DNA of 64,000 nucleotides, taken from assembly GCA_950295325.1 (NCBI GenBank), contig OX485803.1, positions 76,151,554 through 76,215,553 on the forward strand. The letters run 5' to 3'. The notes beneath the pieces were generated by a model, which saw nothing but the letters and a program-made list of their open reading frames with translations, was not told where the DNA came from and searched no databases. Both the position numbers and the translations under genes were made by a program. The DNA is from Polytrichum commune (lineage: Eukaryota > Streptophyta > Polytrichopsida > Polytrichales > Polytrichaceae). Shown in pieces: positions 21,401 to 32,300 of the stretch (within the stretch, counting starts at the first letter, position 1; every line of letters starts with the position of its first letter).

Positions 21401-24163
21401 CGCTATCGACGAAGAAGACTTCAAGATCCACCGTGCGAAGGCGTCGACGATGGACCTCAAGGACATGTCTGTCCCAAGGATGGACTTCAGTATGCCCGCC
21501 GACGAGGGCATACCACTCCACGATTCAGAGGACGACGAGCCCGCCCCCTCCGCCAACGTGGACGCCATTCTGCAGTCCTTCGACGTACCCCCGCTTCGGA
21601 TCTTGCCGCCAACGACAGATCTTCCCGACCCTCAAGGGACTCCGGGTGGCTATACAGGATCATCCGCGGGGACAACCCTGGACCTCCTCCCCGCGCGAAC
21701 GTCTCTTGCGGAGCCTTTCGGAACGCCAGGCGGATGCTCGACGTCACAGTCTCCAAGGCCCGCCGTGGTTCCGAAGATGGAAACCCTGGACATCCTCGGC
21801 CAACGCTCGCGTCCATCTTTGGACCTCTTCCGCAACACGAGGAGGAGGATGAAGAAGACTCCCTACGTGGAGTTGCCGCCGGGAGCAATCATCGAGGTCT
21901 CCGACGAGGACGAGGGGGACATGGACATCATGGCCGAGCTTGGGGTGGACTACGACAAGAACAAGCGGGTGAAGGAGGAGGCGCTTACCGTCTCTGAGCT
22001 CAACGCCAAGCTGGAGGCGAAGATGAAGGAGGAGATGGCTGCAGCCCAGGAGGAGAGCGCCAAGCATCTGGCCAGGCTGCAAGAGCAGCTGAGGGAATCA
22101 GCGGCCAAAACTGACGCCATCTTCGAGATGCTCAGAAACATGCAGAGCTTCTCTGCGCCGGTCCAGCAACCTTACCCCTTCCCCCCTGGAGGATACCCCT
22201 CACAGCCCCCACCTCCAGTCATGTACCAAGGAGGGCCTTCCCACCAAACAACGCCACACCCAACGCCGGCGGGAAGTCCATTGCCCCCGGAGGTGACGGC
22301 GACCGCCTCAACCTCCCACGATGCAATCACGGCGGCGCTAAGGGAGGATGAAGATTTACGAACGCGCGTTCGTGAATCTTCAGGTCCGGCAGTCCTCACC
22401 CCTCCCCCTTCAAGGGTAGGACTGCCCACAGACACGGACACGACCTCTTTCACCGTCGTCCCAAGGGTTGTAGATAGGAGGGGCGATGACACTGCGCAAC
22501 ACACTGACATGGTCATTGTGGAGGAAACGCAGGGGAGCCCCAATGACTCGGCAGGTCCGCGTGGGATGGTCGTGGAGAGCCCTGAACAGGAACGACATCC
22601 ATCCGCGCACATGGAGGATGTCCGCATGGAGAGACTCGACCTGGGCGGGGACGACGACGTGGAGCTCATCCAACAGACCCAGTCGTCTCAGGCGGAGCGT
22701 CCGGCGGAGGTCATGGATCCAGAGGCTGCTGCCCCAATGGATATTACGAACGCGCGTTCGTTAACCAAAGAGGTAAATCATCTCTGAGAATGCCAAATGT
22801 TTTACGAACGCGCGTTCGTAACATCACTAACCCCCGCGTTGTGTTCTTGGCGCTTCAACTCCATCGACATCACGTTGCCCGCGCGCGCCTTTTTCTACGT
22901 GATCCCTTGGGCCGATCAATTTTGTAGGACACTGAATTTTTTCCTTAGGAAATTTTGATAGATTATCACGCGAGACAATTGTACATATTCACCGAATTAA
23001 TATATGAGCAGACGATCTCTGCTCGCATCACCACAACTTATTGCATATTCTCGCGTCTTGTGTTGTCTGTGCTCTTGCGCGTCTTTGCATTCCTTGCATA
23101 CACACCTCACTCACGAACGCTCGTTCGTAAAACTGTGCGACCCCCTCTCGACTTCCTTCGCGAACGAGCGTTCGTATATGTATGCATCCGCGCTCACGAA
23201 CGAGCGTTCGTAAATGATGCGCACCGCCCCCGCAGCCTTCATTCACGAACGCTCGTTCGCAATTGTGCCCTTGTGCATATTTCCTTGAACCCTCCTTACT
23301 TCCTCCTCTTTTCCCATAATGCATCGTCTTTATTTTGAACGCAAAAATTTCATTATTGGATCATAGAATTAAACTAGTCGCGTTGTTCATCACAGGACCC
23401 CCCGGAGATAGGTCGCAACCCCTCGACCAGTGGACCTCGAACCCGGAACAAACCTTTCATAGTTTTTGACCTCAACGGGGTCTTGTGTCACACCCAACAC
23501 ATCCCCAGGGTTCCCACGCGTCCCTTCCGTCACCCCGACGAAAGGGACTATGACAGCGAGCTCGACACCCTCATAAACCGCAAGGCTGTCCGCGCCCGTC
23601 CCGGCCTACGCGACTTCCTTCGCGAGGTGGTCGAGTTCGCCCACGTCGTTGTGTGGAGCTCCATGGTCATGGAGAACACGGAGCCCATCGTCGACTTCTT
23701 GTTCCGTGATCTCCCACGCCCTTGCCTCGTCCTCGGCCAAGAGGAATGCGACGAGCTGCTCGACGAGAAGGGCCAACCGGTGCCCAAGTTTGGCGGTCGA
23801 GGCGGAGGACAACAGTTCCTCAAGGTCCTCCGCTCAAGACTCTGGCAAGGCGTCCCCCGTCTGCAGGGGACGCCCCACGGGTGGTGGCCGACTCCTGAGA
23901 ACACCCTCCTCATCGACGACAGTCCCACCAAGAGCGTGTTGAACCCCCCGGGCAACGTCATCTTCCCGGACACTTGGACCGGCGATAGGCAAGACACCTT
24001 TTTGGTCGATAGGCTAGCCCCCTACCTTAGAAGGCTCGTGCTCCACGCCGGTAGCATCCCATTTTTTGTTAGGTCCAACCCCTTCGGCAATGCGGCGCTA
24101 AGCCCCCGCGATAATGTATATAAGAGCATCATGAGGCTCGCCAAACTCAATAAATTGATTTGA
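18411..24163 (+). CDS. ParB-like / methyltransferase-like / HAD-phosphatase fusion protein of element B
   Basis: Four exons (18411-19703, 19820-21145, 21369-22772, 23396-24163) all join in phase 0 with GT..AG borders, giving about 1,596 residues. The start ATG is the first triplet of its exon. Exon 1 has a basic Ser/Pro-rich stretch (residues about 150-240) and IIDGQHSLEAS near 338, the active loop pattern of ParB/sulfiredoxin-like domains. The end of exon 2 and start of exon 3 (about 780-890) hold SLIFLTYNEL, where a DPPY-type motif would sit, then GETVYNVCGGSKFMYAAM, resembling the SAM-binding loop of N4/N6 DNA methyltransferases; both look degenerate. Residues about 1077-1130 form a coiled coil, then a proline-rich linker. 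Exon 4 is an FCP1/SCP-like HAD domain: FDLNGV (about 1364), WSS (about 1428), DDSP (about 1515). An in-frame TAG sits at codon 141. I infer a transposon-encoded DNA-acting protein; function unproven. Confidence 0.65.
19704..19819 (+). other. Intron 1 of the fusion gene, two palindromes
   Basis: GT..AG, phase 0. Palindromes at 19709-19730 (perfect, centre AA) and about 19767-19787. The first begins five bases after the donor. Confidence 0.8.
21146..21368 (+). other. Intron 2 of the fusion gene, three palindromes
   Basis: GT..AG, phase 0, splitting the putative SAM-binding loop. Palindromes at about 21164-21186, 21241-21264 (perfect 24 bp) and 21319-21340. Confidence 0.8.
22773..23395 (+). other. 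Intron 3 of the fusion gene, five palindromes
   Basis: GT..AG, phase 0, 623 bp. Palindromes near 22800-22820, 23111-23131, 23158-23178, 23193-23215 and 23242-23262; the last four have the first T of the core replaced (CACGAACG or CGCGAACG), a sub-variant confined to this intron. Confidence 0.75.
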
Positions 24164-25261
24164 AATGCCTCCATGTCTTTGCTTGTTATCATGTGGTTCA
24201 CATATCTAATGCTTGCCCCGTTTTTGGATGTCTTTTGTTGTTGTGATTGTTGTTGTTCTTGTTCTTGCCCATAGTCTGCCCCCATATGCGACGCCCCTGT
24301 GGTCGATGGCTCTTCCCGTCCCCTCTCGCTCCCCGCATCCCCTTCCCGCGACGTCACGGACTTCCAAATGCCATCCCTTTACCACTTCTCGGCGGTCGAC
24401 GCGGCCTCGGCCGTGGATTACTCCCGCGACGTCGGCATCGACGACGGCGTCGTCAACAGCCCGCCCCCAGCACTTGTCCCCCGCGCGTACGCCCCGTCGC
24501 CCTCCCCCCTCTCCAAGGAGAAACGGACGCTCGTTCGTTTGGGACACCTCTCGCCCTCGAGGGACGACGCCGTCGCTCGTCGCGGGCCGAGCCGCCGTCT
24601 CCGCATGGAAGGCCCCCGTTGCCACACCTCCCCCGCCGACTCCGTTCCTCCCCCCGCAACGTCCTCCGCGATCGTGGGCCCTCCACGCCTCGACTCCCCC
24701 CCCGCCATCCAACATTGCAATAGTTCCATCGGCTCCGGATGCTCCCGTCGACGCCCCCCTCGTTCCCACCGTTCCCCGCATGGACGTCCCCAAATCCAAG
24801 GTGCCCTCCTCAACCCTAAACCCCTTTCCCGCTTTTGCTTTCCTTGTCTTCCGTTTGTGTGCCGTTCTCTTTACGAGCGCCCATCCCAAACCGCCCTCAT
24901 TATTTTCCCCACTCCATTCCTATTCTTATCTTCCTATGACGTTGTTTCGCAGGTGGCTACCCGCTCGCTTGGTGCCCGGCCCTCCTCCACGTCCTCCTTG
25001 GATAGGCACGCCCTCAAGGCCGCATCTTCCGAGTCCGATCGTTGTCTGGCCCTCCGGAGAAGCGCAAGACGTTCCCTTTCGCAAACGCCCTCGTATTCTA
25101 CTTATAATACCACCTCGTACAATTCGGGAGCGCGTCCTGAAACATGCAAGAACGACACATATTCCTATCCAGGCAACACACAAGGATTCAGTCGTGGGCC
25201 TGAGATTTTTAGAGCCATGGAGGCCGCCAAAAAAAAGGACTTAGCCGCAAAAAAAAAATAG
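24164..25261 (+). CDS. Possible alternative 3' exons of element B, partly frame-shifted
   Basis: A GC-rich stretch with coding character follows the phosphatase stop. An alternative donor at 24115 (GATAAT/GTATAT) and an acceptor at 24274 (CTTGCCCATAG) join in phase 0 and replace the last 15 codons by a Ser/Pro/Asp-rich extension. The protein-like frame appears to shift by about 24545-24620 (a damaged palindrome, ACGGACGCTCGTTCGT, sits at about 24525). It then reaches a donor at 24800 and an acceptor at 24952, and continues in phase 0 to a stop at 25261 with KNDTYS, RGPEIFRAM and a lysine-rich tail. That tail is the part retained in the deleted copy at 9.4 kb. Alternatively this is a separate small gene or a decayed 3' region. 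No domain recognised. Confidence 0.35.
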
Positions 25262-25661
25262 TGGGTCGGACTAGTGTGACTAGAAGCGTACTAGTGGGAC
25301 GGACTCCCTAAATGGGCTTAGGTGTAGAACATATTTAAGTGCTTACTTTCTATGCTATTCCAAGTTACTCAAGACATTGATGGTATTTCCATTATAATTG
25401 TATTTCTATCCCAATTAATTCATTCAACTTCCATTCATTCTTCGCATCTTCCCTTCCATTCATAATGAGTTGTCATTTCATACGCAACTATTTTCATGTG
25501 TGCCTCACATTTTTGTTCACTTCCATGCCTTTATGTATAATAATAGTAGCATACCATTATACATATGGGATTTTTAGTCGTCATTACTGGTCCATTTTTG
25601 AAATGTGCATCCTTATATAGTCTCATAATCAACAAAAAGTCTCCAAATACCGAATATAGTG
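25262..25661 (+). other. 3' untranslated region and terminus of element B
   Basis: Aligns throughout with 9580-9976 of the deleted copy, including GACTCCCTAAATG, AAGACATTGATGGTATTTCC and the terminal CGAATATAGTG. Homology ends at 25661, defining the element boundary. Confidence 0.75.
25618..25661 (+). repeat. Shared element right terminus, copy 3 (end of B)
   Basis: AGTCTCATAATCAACAAAAA followed by GTCTCC...CGAATATAGTG, nearly identical to 9936-9976. Confidence 0.7.
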
Positions 25662-27520
25662 TTTCTAATGGTTTGTTCTTATTTTTTCTCGACCTGGCTG
25701 ATGTTTTTTCCCCCTTCTTCCATTCTCATGACACACGGTTTTTTTTATTTTTTTTAATTTTAATTTAAAAAAGAGAATGGCCAATCCATCTTGTTCGGAT
25801 GTTGAAGGTGTATTTTGAGGTACCCGGCCCAATTTCTTATGACCGTATTGATGCCAATGTTCATTAAGTTTAAGTATGTGGTAAATGTGAGATAAAATAA
25901 GCACCCTTTAGGTTTCCAAGCCAAAGGCTTAGTTTGTGCTTAATTTTAGTTAACAAATAATATTTTCTAAAATTTGGAAGTCTTGGGAATGAAAAATCTC
26001 TACTTAGTCCTCCTAAACATCTAATTAATTCAATACAAGTTTATTTGTTGTAAAATAAACAACTTAGATTCTTTTAATATAACTATCTTTTGCTAAATTC
26101 AATACAAAGTGGCCTAAAAGCTAATATGACATTTAAAGATTTCTAATTATTTGAAAAAAATGATAAGGAGATAAGGCTTTTGTAAGATGTTTCACAGAAA
26201 TGCTCATAACTTTTAGTCAAATTTTTAGATTAGAACAAAAGTAATTGAACTAAGAAAATAACTTTAATATCTATATAAAAATATATATTAAAAAATAGAC
26301 ATTATAGCAAGTTGGGGTGAAGTTACAAAATCATCAATGTCAAAACAAAATCTGTCTCACAAAAATGCCTATAATTTCTAGAATAAGTTGTTAATTTTTA
26401 TTAGACTAATTTTATTGAAAAGAAAACTTTAAGAGCTATTCATGCATATAAAATATATTAGAATTGAACCTTAGATCAAGATGTTGTAAGGTTTTGGAGT
26501 CTGCTGTCCATTTCAACCCAAAATCATTAACTAATGTTACATTCTATAAAAACTAATTATGTTTTATCAATAAAAAATGAATTAAAATGCAACTTTTACA
26601 TTAAAAAAAGAAATAAATGAACTTTAACAAAATACTTTTATTAAGTGATAAAAACACCTTGCGCCCATTTTAGGGTACTTTCTAAAGTCAAGCCGGGGCC
26701 GAAAGTTGCAGCTATGATCAAGAAATGTGAAAAGAAAACTCAAGGGTGGTCAATGCAAAAGAGATGAATTTCAAAGCTATATCAAATTCATTGAAGCGAG
26801 CGAGAAAAAAAAATTCTGCAAAAAATCCAAGCAATGGGAGGTAAGAACAAAGGTAACATGGAAGAAATTAGAAGCTAAAAACATTGACAACTAACACATC
26901 GATTCTTAATCTACACTCTTAACTCTCATTCAAAAGTCTCATAAACTTGAAAAACTTTTAGGGATTGTGTCTTTGGGCAAGGGTGTAATTTATGTGACTA
27001 AATTTGAGAAGTAATCGATGTGACCAAATTTTAGCTACTTTAGTTCGTGATTGTTCTTCTTTAAACAAGAAAATCACCAAGACATTCATGAGGACTTCAT
27101 TTCTACCTAACGATTGGACCAAAATGAAAATGCAAGGGTAAAATTCGTGGCTCCAATTTTGACATATCATCATGCTAATTTTTCCTCTAACATGTAAGTA
27201 TCTTCATATTCATTTGAGTTATCTTATTCATTTGTAATGCTTACTTCTTAACTTTCTATTTTTTATTGTTCTTTAATATTTATATTTCAATTTGTTTTTT
27301 TAAAATTTTGTATCTAATGTTTAAATTTTTTTGCTAATAAGACTATGTTAGGGAAAAACAAATGGATTTCTCAATACATAAATTTTCACAAGAAAATTTA
27401 CGAAATGAAGAATGTCATTACGATGGACATAATAGAGGTAGTGTGTGAGAATTACAAATCAAATTGGCTTAATGATAATTGTAAAGAAACTTTTTGATAT
27501 GTAGTTGTTCAACAATATTT
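25662..27520. other. AT-rich stretch without recognised gene
   Basis: No ORF with recognisable motifs on either strand. The palindrome family is absent from here to the end of the window. Confidence 0.5.
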
Positions 27521-27540
27521 TTTAATAATTTTATAATTTA

Positions 27541-27900
27541 CAATGTCCATCGCGTACAAAATAGTGATAGAATTTCAAATGGTTTTTGGTTCATGATGGG
27601 TAATGCCTCTACTTTTGAAAAGTAAGTCAAATATGCTATACCTATCACGAACAAGACAGTGATACAATTCTTATAAAAAATTTGGTTGGTGATGAATATT
27701 GCCTCTACTTTTGAAAAGTAAGTCAAATATGCAATATTCATAAAAAACAAGATAGTGATACAATTTCTAAAAAAATCCGATTGATAATGGGTATTGCATT
27801 TACTTTTGAAAAGTATGGCAAATATGCAATACCCTTCGCAAACCAGATAGTAATACAATTTTATTTAAATTCTAGTTCGTAATGGGTATTGCTTAAATAA
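27541..27900. repeat. Left subterminal repeats of the MULE-related element
   Basis: Three to four units of about 110 bp containing ATGGGTATTGC-like and GCAATAC..CACGAAC-like halves and AGTGATACAATT. The same motifs occur in the opposite orientation at 34840-35130, so the two clusters flank the MULE remnant as subterminal inverted repeats. Confidence 0.65.
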
Positions 27901-27999
27901 AAAATATTTATACATTTTATTGGCGGGCAAAAAATACATTTGAAAAAAAACCTACTAATATGGTTTTATACAGTTTACATTGTCCTTACATATTTTTAG

Positions 28000-29340
28000 A
28001 AAGAAAATTAGGATTATCACATTCATAGTTTGCATGTATACTATTATAATTCATTCCAATAATATCTAATACATAACAATGTAGACAATAACGAAAAATA
28101 TTGAAAGACATACCATCTTTATAAATATAAATTTTATAATAAACACTAAAATCATCTCATTTCTAATCCAATATATTTTTTCATAAGACAATGAAAATCT
28201 ATCCATCCAAAGCACTCCGGTTTCTCTTTCTCTGAGAAGACATTGCAAACATTGTTTGTTTACGACTTTTTTTCTTATAATGAAATTTTCTAAATCATCA
28301 GTAACTACATCAAACACTCATTAAGGATGTAAGTTGTCATCTTCTAATTAATCCCGAATTTGTTTGATATCAGTAATAATCTTTGTCATCATTATTTGTA
28401 ATTGTTGTACAAGTAGAAGACCACCTCCCATTGCTTCTTCTCTAGCATTATCTTATAAGTTTTCAATAGCCAAAAGACATTCCTCTATAAATTGTTGAAT
28501 TTATCTAAAAGGTTGGAAAAAAATATTATCGATATCTCTACCAACGATTGTGATATCCACCATGTCTTCTTCTGTGTCCTTCATAAAATTTGTGTTATCT
28601 ATGTTATTTTTACAATCATAAATATGAACATTTTCAAGTGGATTAATTGATACACTTAATAAGTCAAATATAGCTTCAATTCCACCACAAAGATATCCAT
28701 AATATGTACCAAATAACTTTAATATCACACCTCATTGAATGTTTGTGAATGGCTTAATAATAGCAAATTGGTGTTTGCACATATTTTTCTCTAATACACC
28801 ACTCATAAGAGCAAGATGCATACAATATATATGGATCAATAACATCATACCAACGTCTCATAGTACTTTGTGATAAAACTTGTCATCCTTTCATAGGTGT
28901 TTTTTGGCGACGGATGTGCTCCAACAGAATGTTTTTTGCTTTTGTAATGTCATCAGCCACAATCTTTTCCACCCGCTTGTTAAGAACAAAGCCATTTAAT
29001 TTTCTTCTGTGGTTGTACATGTAGTGTGTAACTATAGGAGTAGTTAAACGCCACACTAAGAAATTCATTTTTCAACCTTGAAGTTGATGGTTGTCAATCT
29101 TCATCCATTGTTTCAGAGCTGCATGATAAGACTCAATGCTTGCTTGGGTGTCTTGATTTTAATGTGGGTTCCAATGGTGGCCCATAAAATACATCATTAT
29201 AGAATACAAATAACAAGAAACCATGATTAAAGATATGTGAGAAAAAATCACCATCAACTTTTAATTGCATTCTAATCCAAGTGGAGGATTCCTTTTCAGA
29301 AGCCCAAGTCACCATTTACATGTGCACTTCATTTCAATTA
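28000..29340 (-). pseudogene. C-terminal part of a MULE-type transposase, broken
   Basis: Read on the minus strand. The fragment shows IESYHAALKQWMK (about 29080-29145) and, after a frame break, LVWRLTTPIVTHYMYNH and GFVLNKRVEKIVADDI (28920-29060). Such segments (a YH..LK motif, then a helix ending ...KQEKIV) are typical of the region after the third catalytic residue in plant MULE-like transposases. Further downstream the frames are interrupted by stops, with only patches such as RRWYDVIDPY. The N-terminal and catalytic part of the same protein lies at 33250-34740, so the gene is split by an insertion of about 3.9 kb. Confidence 0.6.
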
Positions 29341-29349
29341 ATGTAGAAG

Positions 29350-32300
29350 ACGTGGTGTGTGTATAATATTTTTTATTAAACATATAAACATTCAGAAATG
29401 CTTGGTTCCACACCATGTCAATCATGAATGGACCATTTGAGTCCATCCCACCTCCTAGCCTAATTGCAATATTCCTCCACAAACGGAGAATCCGGCTAGT
29501 TATCTACCTCCCACCTCATGCAACTTACGAGCTCACGCCTAATTCTACTTCAGTGGCCCTCCATCCACACCCCGTGGCAGCTCAACACCTCCTAATCAAT
29601 CAAAAACTTCCCCATTGAACTAAGCAACAACATCTATTAAAGGCCTTGGCATCCCTTCCTCCAATTACAACCTCGTCGCTCACACCTCGGCCGCCTAACT
29701 GCACTCTCGGTAAGGTTCCACTTCGAGTTGGTCATTGTTAGCTCCAGCACCTGCTTGTGTGGCTGCTGTCTCTAGGAATCGGCGTTGAGCAACCAAAAGG
29801 AAACAACGGCACATGAGCACCCACTGATCAAGTCCACTTCTTCCATGCCTAGCCAATTCGGTGCATTCTGAGCGCCCTGAGGAGACTACCCCACCCGAGA
29901 ATCCCACTCCATCGAAGAATTGCTCGTCTTCGAGATTCGTTGGCCAGGTCCAATATGAGGGCACATTGTTGCCTTCAGTAACGACACGCGGGGCAATGGC
30001 CTAACTGAATACCCAGAGTTGCACCACAACACCAGAACCCTCTACGACTACAATCTAATTCATGCCAGCGGCAAGGTCAGACCACAAGTCATAATGAGGA
30101 GAAAAACCTGATGACAAAAGCCTTATTGCATTACCCACCCAACGGCTCAGCCAAATCGATGGAAAGAGGAGATTCAAGAAACATTGGACAAAAATGCCGA
30201 ACAAGTTTCAGAGATCTGAGGATGAGTTATACCAGTGCCGCGTCTTTCTTCCCTTTCGCACTCAAATACCCAACCGGTGGTGCGATCACCGCGATTGGGG
30301 ATGGTCGATCCATCCTCGGCTTGGGTGCATGATGCCGCTTGCTGCATCATACAAATCTTGCACTTGCTCCTTGCTCCGATCAGCCTGCTACTCACTGGCA
30401 TCGTTGCCGTTCTCCAAGTTAAGTTGGCATCCTCTCGGCGATGTTAGCCCGCCTCTTACTCCCATGATCATTCGACCACCCTTTGCGCCACCGTGTGCCG
30501 ATCTGCATCCTTTGCCACTTGCTGGGAAACCTCGGTGACCGAACCCCGGTTCCCAACTTTCCCCCGATGCCACCCGATGTGCATTCAACTAGCGAGGAAA
30601 AGAAAAAAGAAAAAACAGAAAAACAACTAGTGCACACACATTCTAGATTGGAGCATCGTTTCCGCCTCCTCATGCCCAACTCACTTTTTTCCCCCTTCTT
30701 CTACCTAATGAGCCTCTCCTCCCTTGCCTCCCGAGACCCCTCCAACTCCTTCTTTTTTTTCTCACGTTGCCCGGACTCTTCCAGGCCACCCGGAGAAAAA
30801 AACGGTTATTGGTGTCGCGCACCTCTCCATGAGGAGTGCCCGAAACACCATGGGCACAAGGGGGACCCCGGAGTGACACCCGGGACTTGTGGCGCCGTTG
30901 GTGAGAGGGCCCACGTGATCCTAGTGTGGGCGAGGGCCCTGGGCGTTGGGAACGCGTCCCACCCACGGAGACTAGGAGGCATGAGGGTAAGGCCATGAGC
31001 TTTGCGTAGCTCATGACGTGTAGATTCCATAATGGTCAAGAATACCTTAATTGGAGGTGTGAGCTAGGAGTTATGGCCATTTGAGTGGGGCGCTGTCCCG
31101 GGAGAGCGCCCTGGTACACCAGTGCCTGGGAGTGATTCCCATGACTGCCAACGTTTGAACAGGCATAACTTCCTCAATACTTGTCTGAATGGAGCAAATG
31201 AAGAGTCCATTGGCATCTACGTGAAGCGTAGATGAAGATGAAGTGGTTGCTTGTTAGCATCAAACATCATACAAGGAAGTTATGATGGTCTGAAGCTGCT
31301 GGGGGCTTGTAGGCCTAGTAGCTAAGGGAAAATGTCTACTTGGCCCCAACTCTTGGTAGAGAGATATGAGCCCAAAATGGTTGCTCATATTTGTTTTATG
31401 TTTAGAATTTACTTAGGATTGCAATTGTTGTCGTTATTGAAACAACTAAAAGTATTAAAAAGAGTGAGGCTTGGTGTGGAGTTATGTTTTAGGCCTTAGG
31501 CTTATTTTGTGTGGTTATTTAGAAGCTTAGCAGCATTAGTGGGTTGGTTGAATTAAGTTAAAAGTGTGTGTGTTAAGAAAGGGGAAGGGCCTTGGGTTTA
31601 ATTGTTTGAATTGAGGCCTTCCCTTGTTGCTTTAGGGGTGGAGGGTTTAGTGAATAGGCTTGATCTAATTTTAGTTGGGTAAGGTTTAAGGGGTGTGTGG
31701 CTTTGGGTGTCCCTCTCCTTTCACTCTCCTTCACTCCTTTCACTCTCCCTCACTCCTTTCACCTTCCTTCACTATTTTCACCTTCCTTCACTCCTCTCTC
31801 CCCCCTCTTACTCTCTCCTCTCTCCATCTTGGAACCAGCTGCTAGAGAACTGGTGCGGCAGCAAGGAGGCAGTTTATATCAGCTGCTAGAGAACTGTAGG
31901 CAGCAAGGTTGGGCAGTTTATATCAGCTGCTAGAGAACTGTAGGCAGCAAGGTTGGGCAATTTATATCAGCTGCTAGAGAACTGTAGGCAGCAAGGTTGG
32001 GCAGTTTATATCAGTTGCTAGCGAACTAGTAGGCAGCATGGAGGCAGTTTATATCAGCTGCTAGAGAACTGTAGGCAGCAAGGTTGGGCAGTTTATATCA
32101 GCTGCTAGAGAACTGGCGGCAACAAGGAGGCAGTTTATATCAGCTTCTAGAGAACTGGTGCGGCAGCAAAGGGGCAGTTTATATCAGCTGCTAGAGAACT
32201 GGTGGGCAGCAAGGAAGGTAGCTTAGACTCAGCTTACATTAGTGGTTGGGGTTGGCCTAATTGATTAGTTAATAACTAAGTAGGCAAACCACGTAATGCT

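Larger units (their letters stand above)
16930..25661 (+). mobile_element. Element B: palindrome-bearing element encoding a ParB/MTase/HAD fusion
   Basis: The 3' end is fixed at about 25661 by alignment with the deleted copy ending at 9976. The 5' end must lie after element A's terminus (16929) and before the leader repeats (16985). Contents in order: purine-rich tandem leader, leader introns with eight palindromes, a four-exon fusion gene, possible further 3' exons, and a 3' untranslated region shared with the deleted copy. Coding exons are visibly GC-rich against AT-rich surroundings. The element is probably capable of mobilising, since a deleted derivative exists nearby, though its gene has at least one in-frame stop. 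Confidence 0.65.

Noticed and set aside
24206-24889. 227-codon minus-strand ORF opposite the GC-rich 3' region of element B
   Set aside because: Antisense shadow of GC-rich DNA that is coding-like on the plus strand; Gly/Arg-rich without motifs.
9936-25670. Helitron 3' ends
   Set aside because: Only the 16.9-kb copy has a terminal hairpin, and a CTRR tip does not occur consistently; no Rep/helicase was seen.
28883-29068. hAT transposase fragment (YMYNH motif)
   Set aside because: The motif alone resembles hAT proteins, but the adjoining ESYHAALK and the KRVEKIVADDI helix fit the C-terminus of a MULE transposase, whose catalytic part lies upstream on the same strand.
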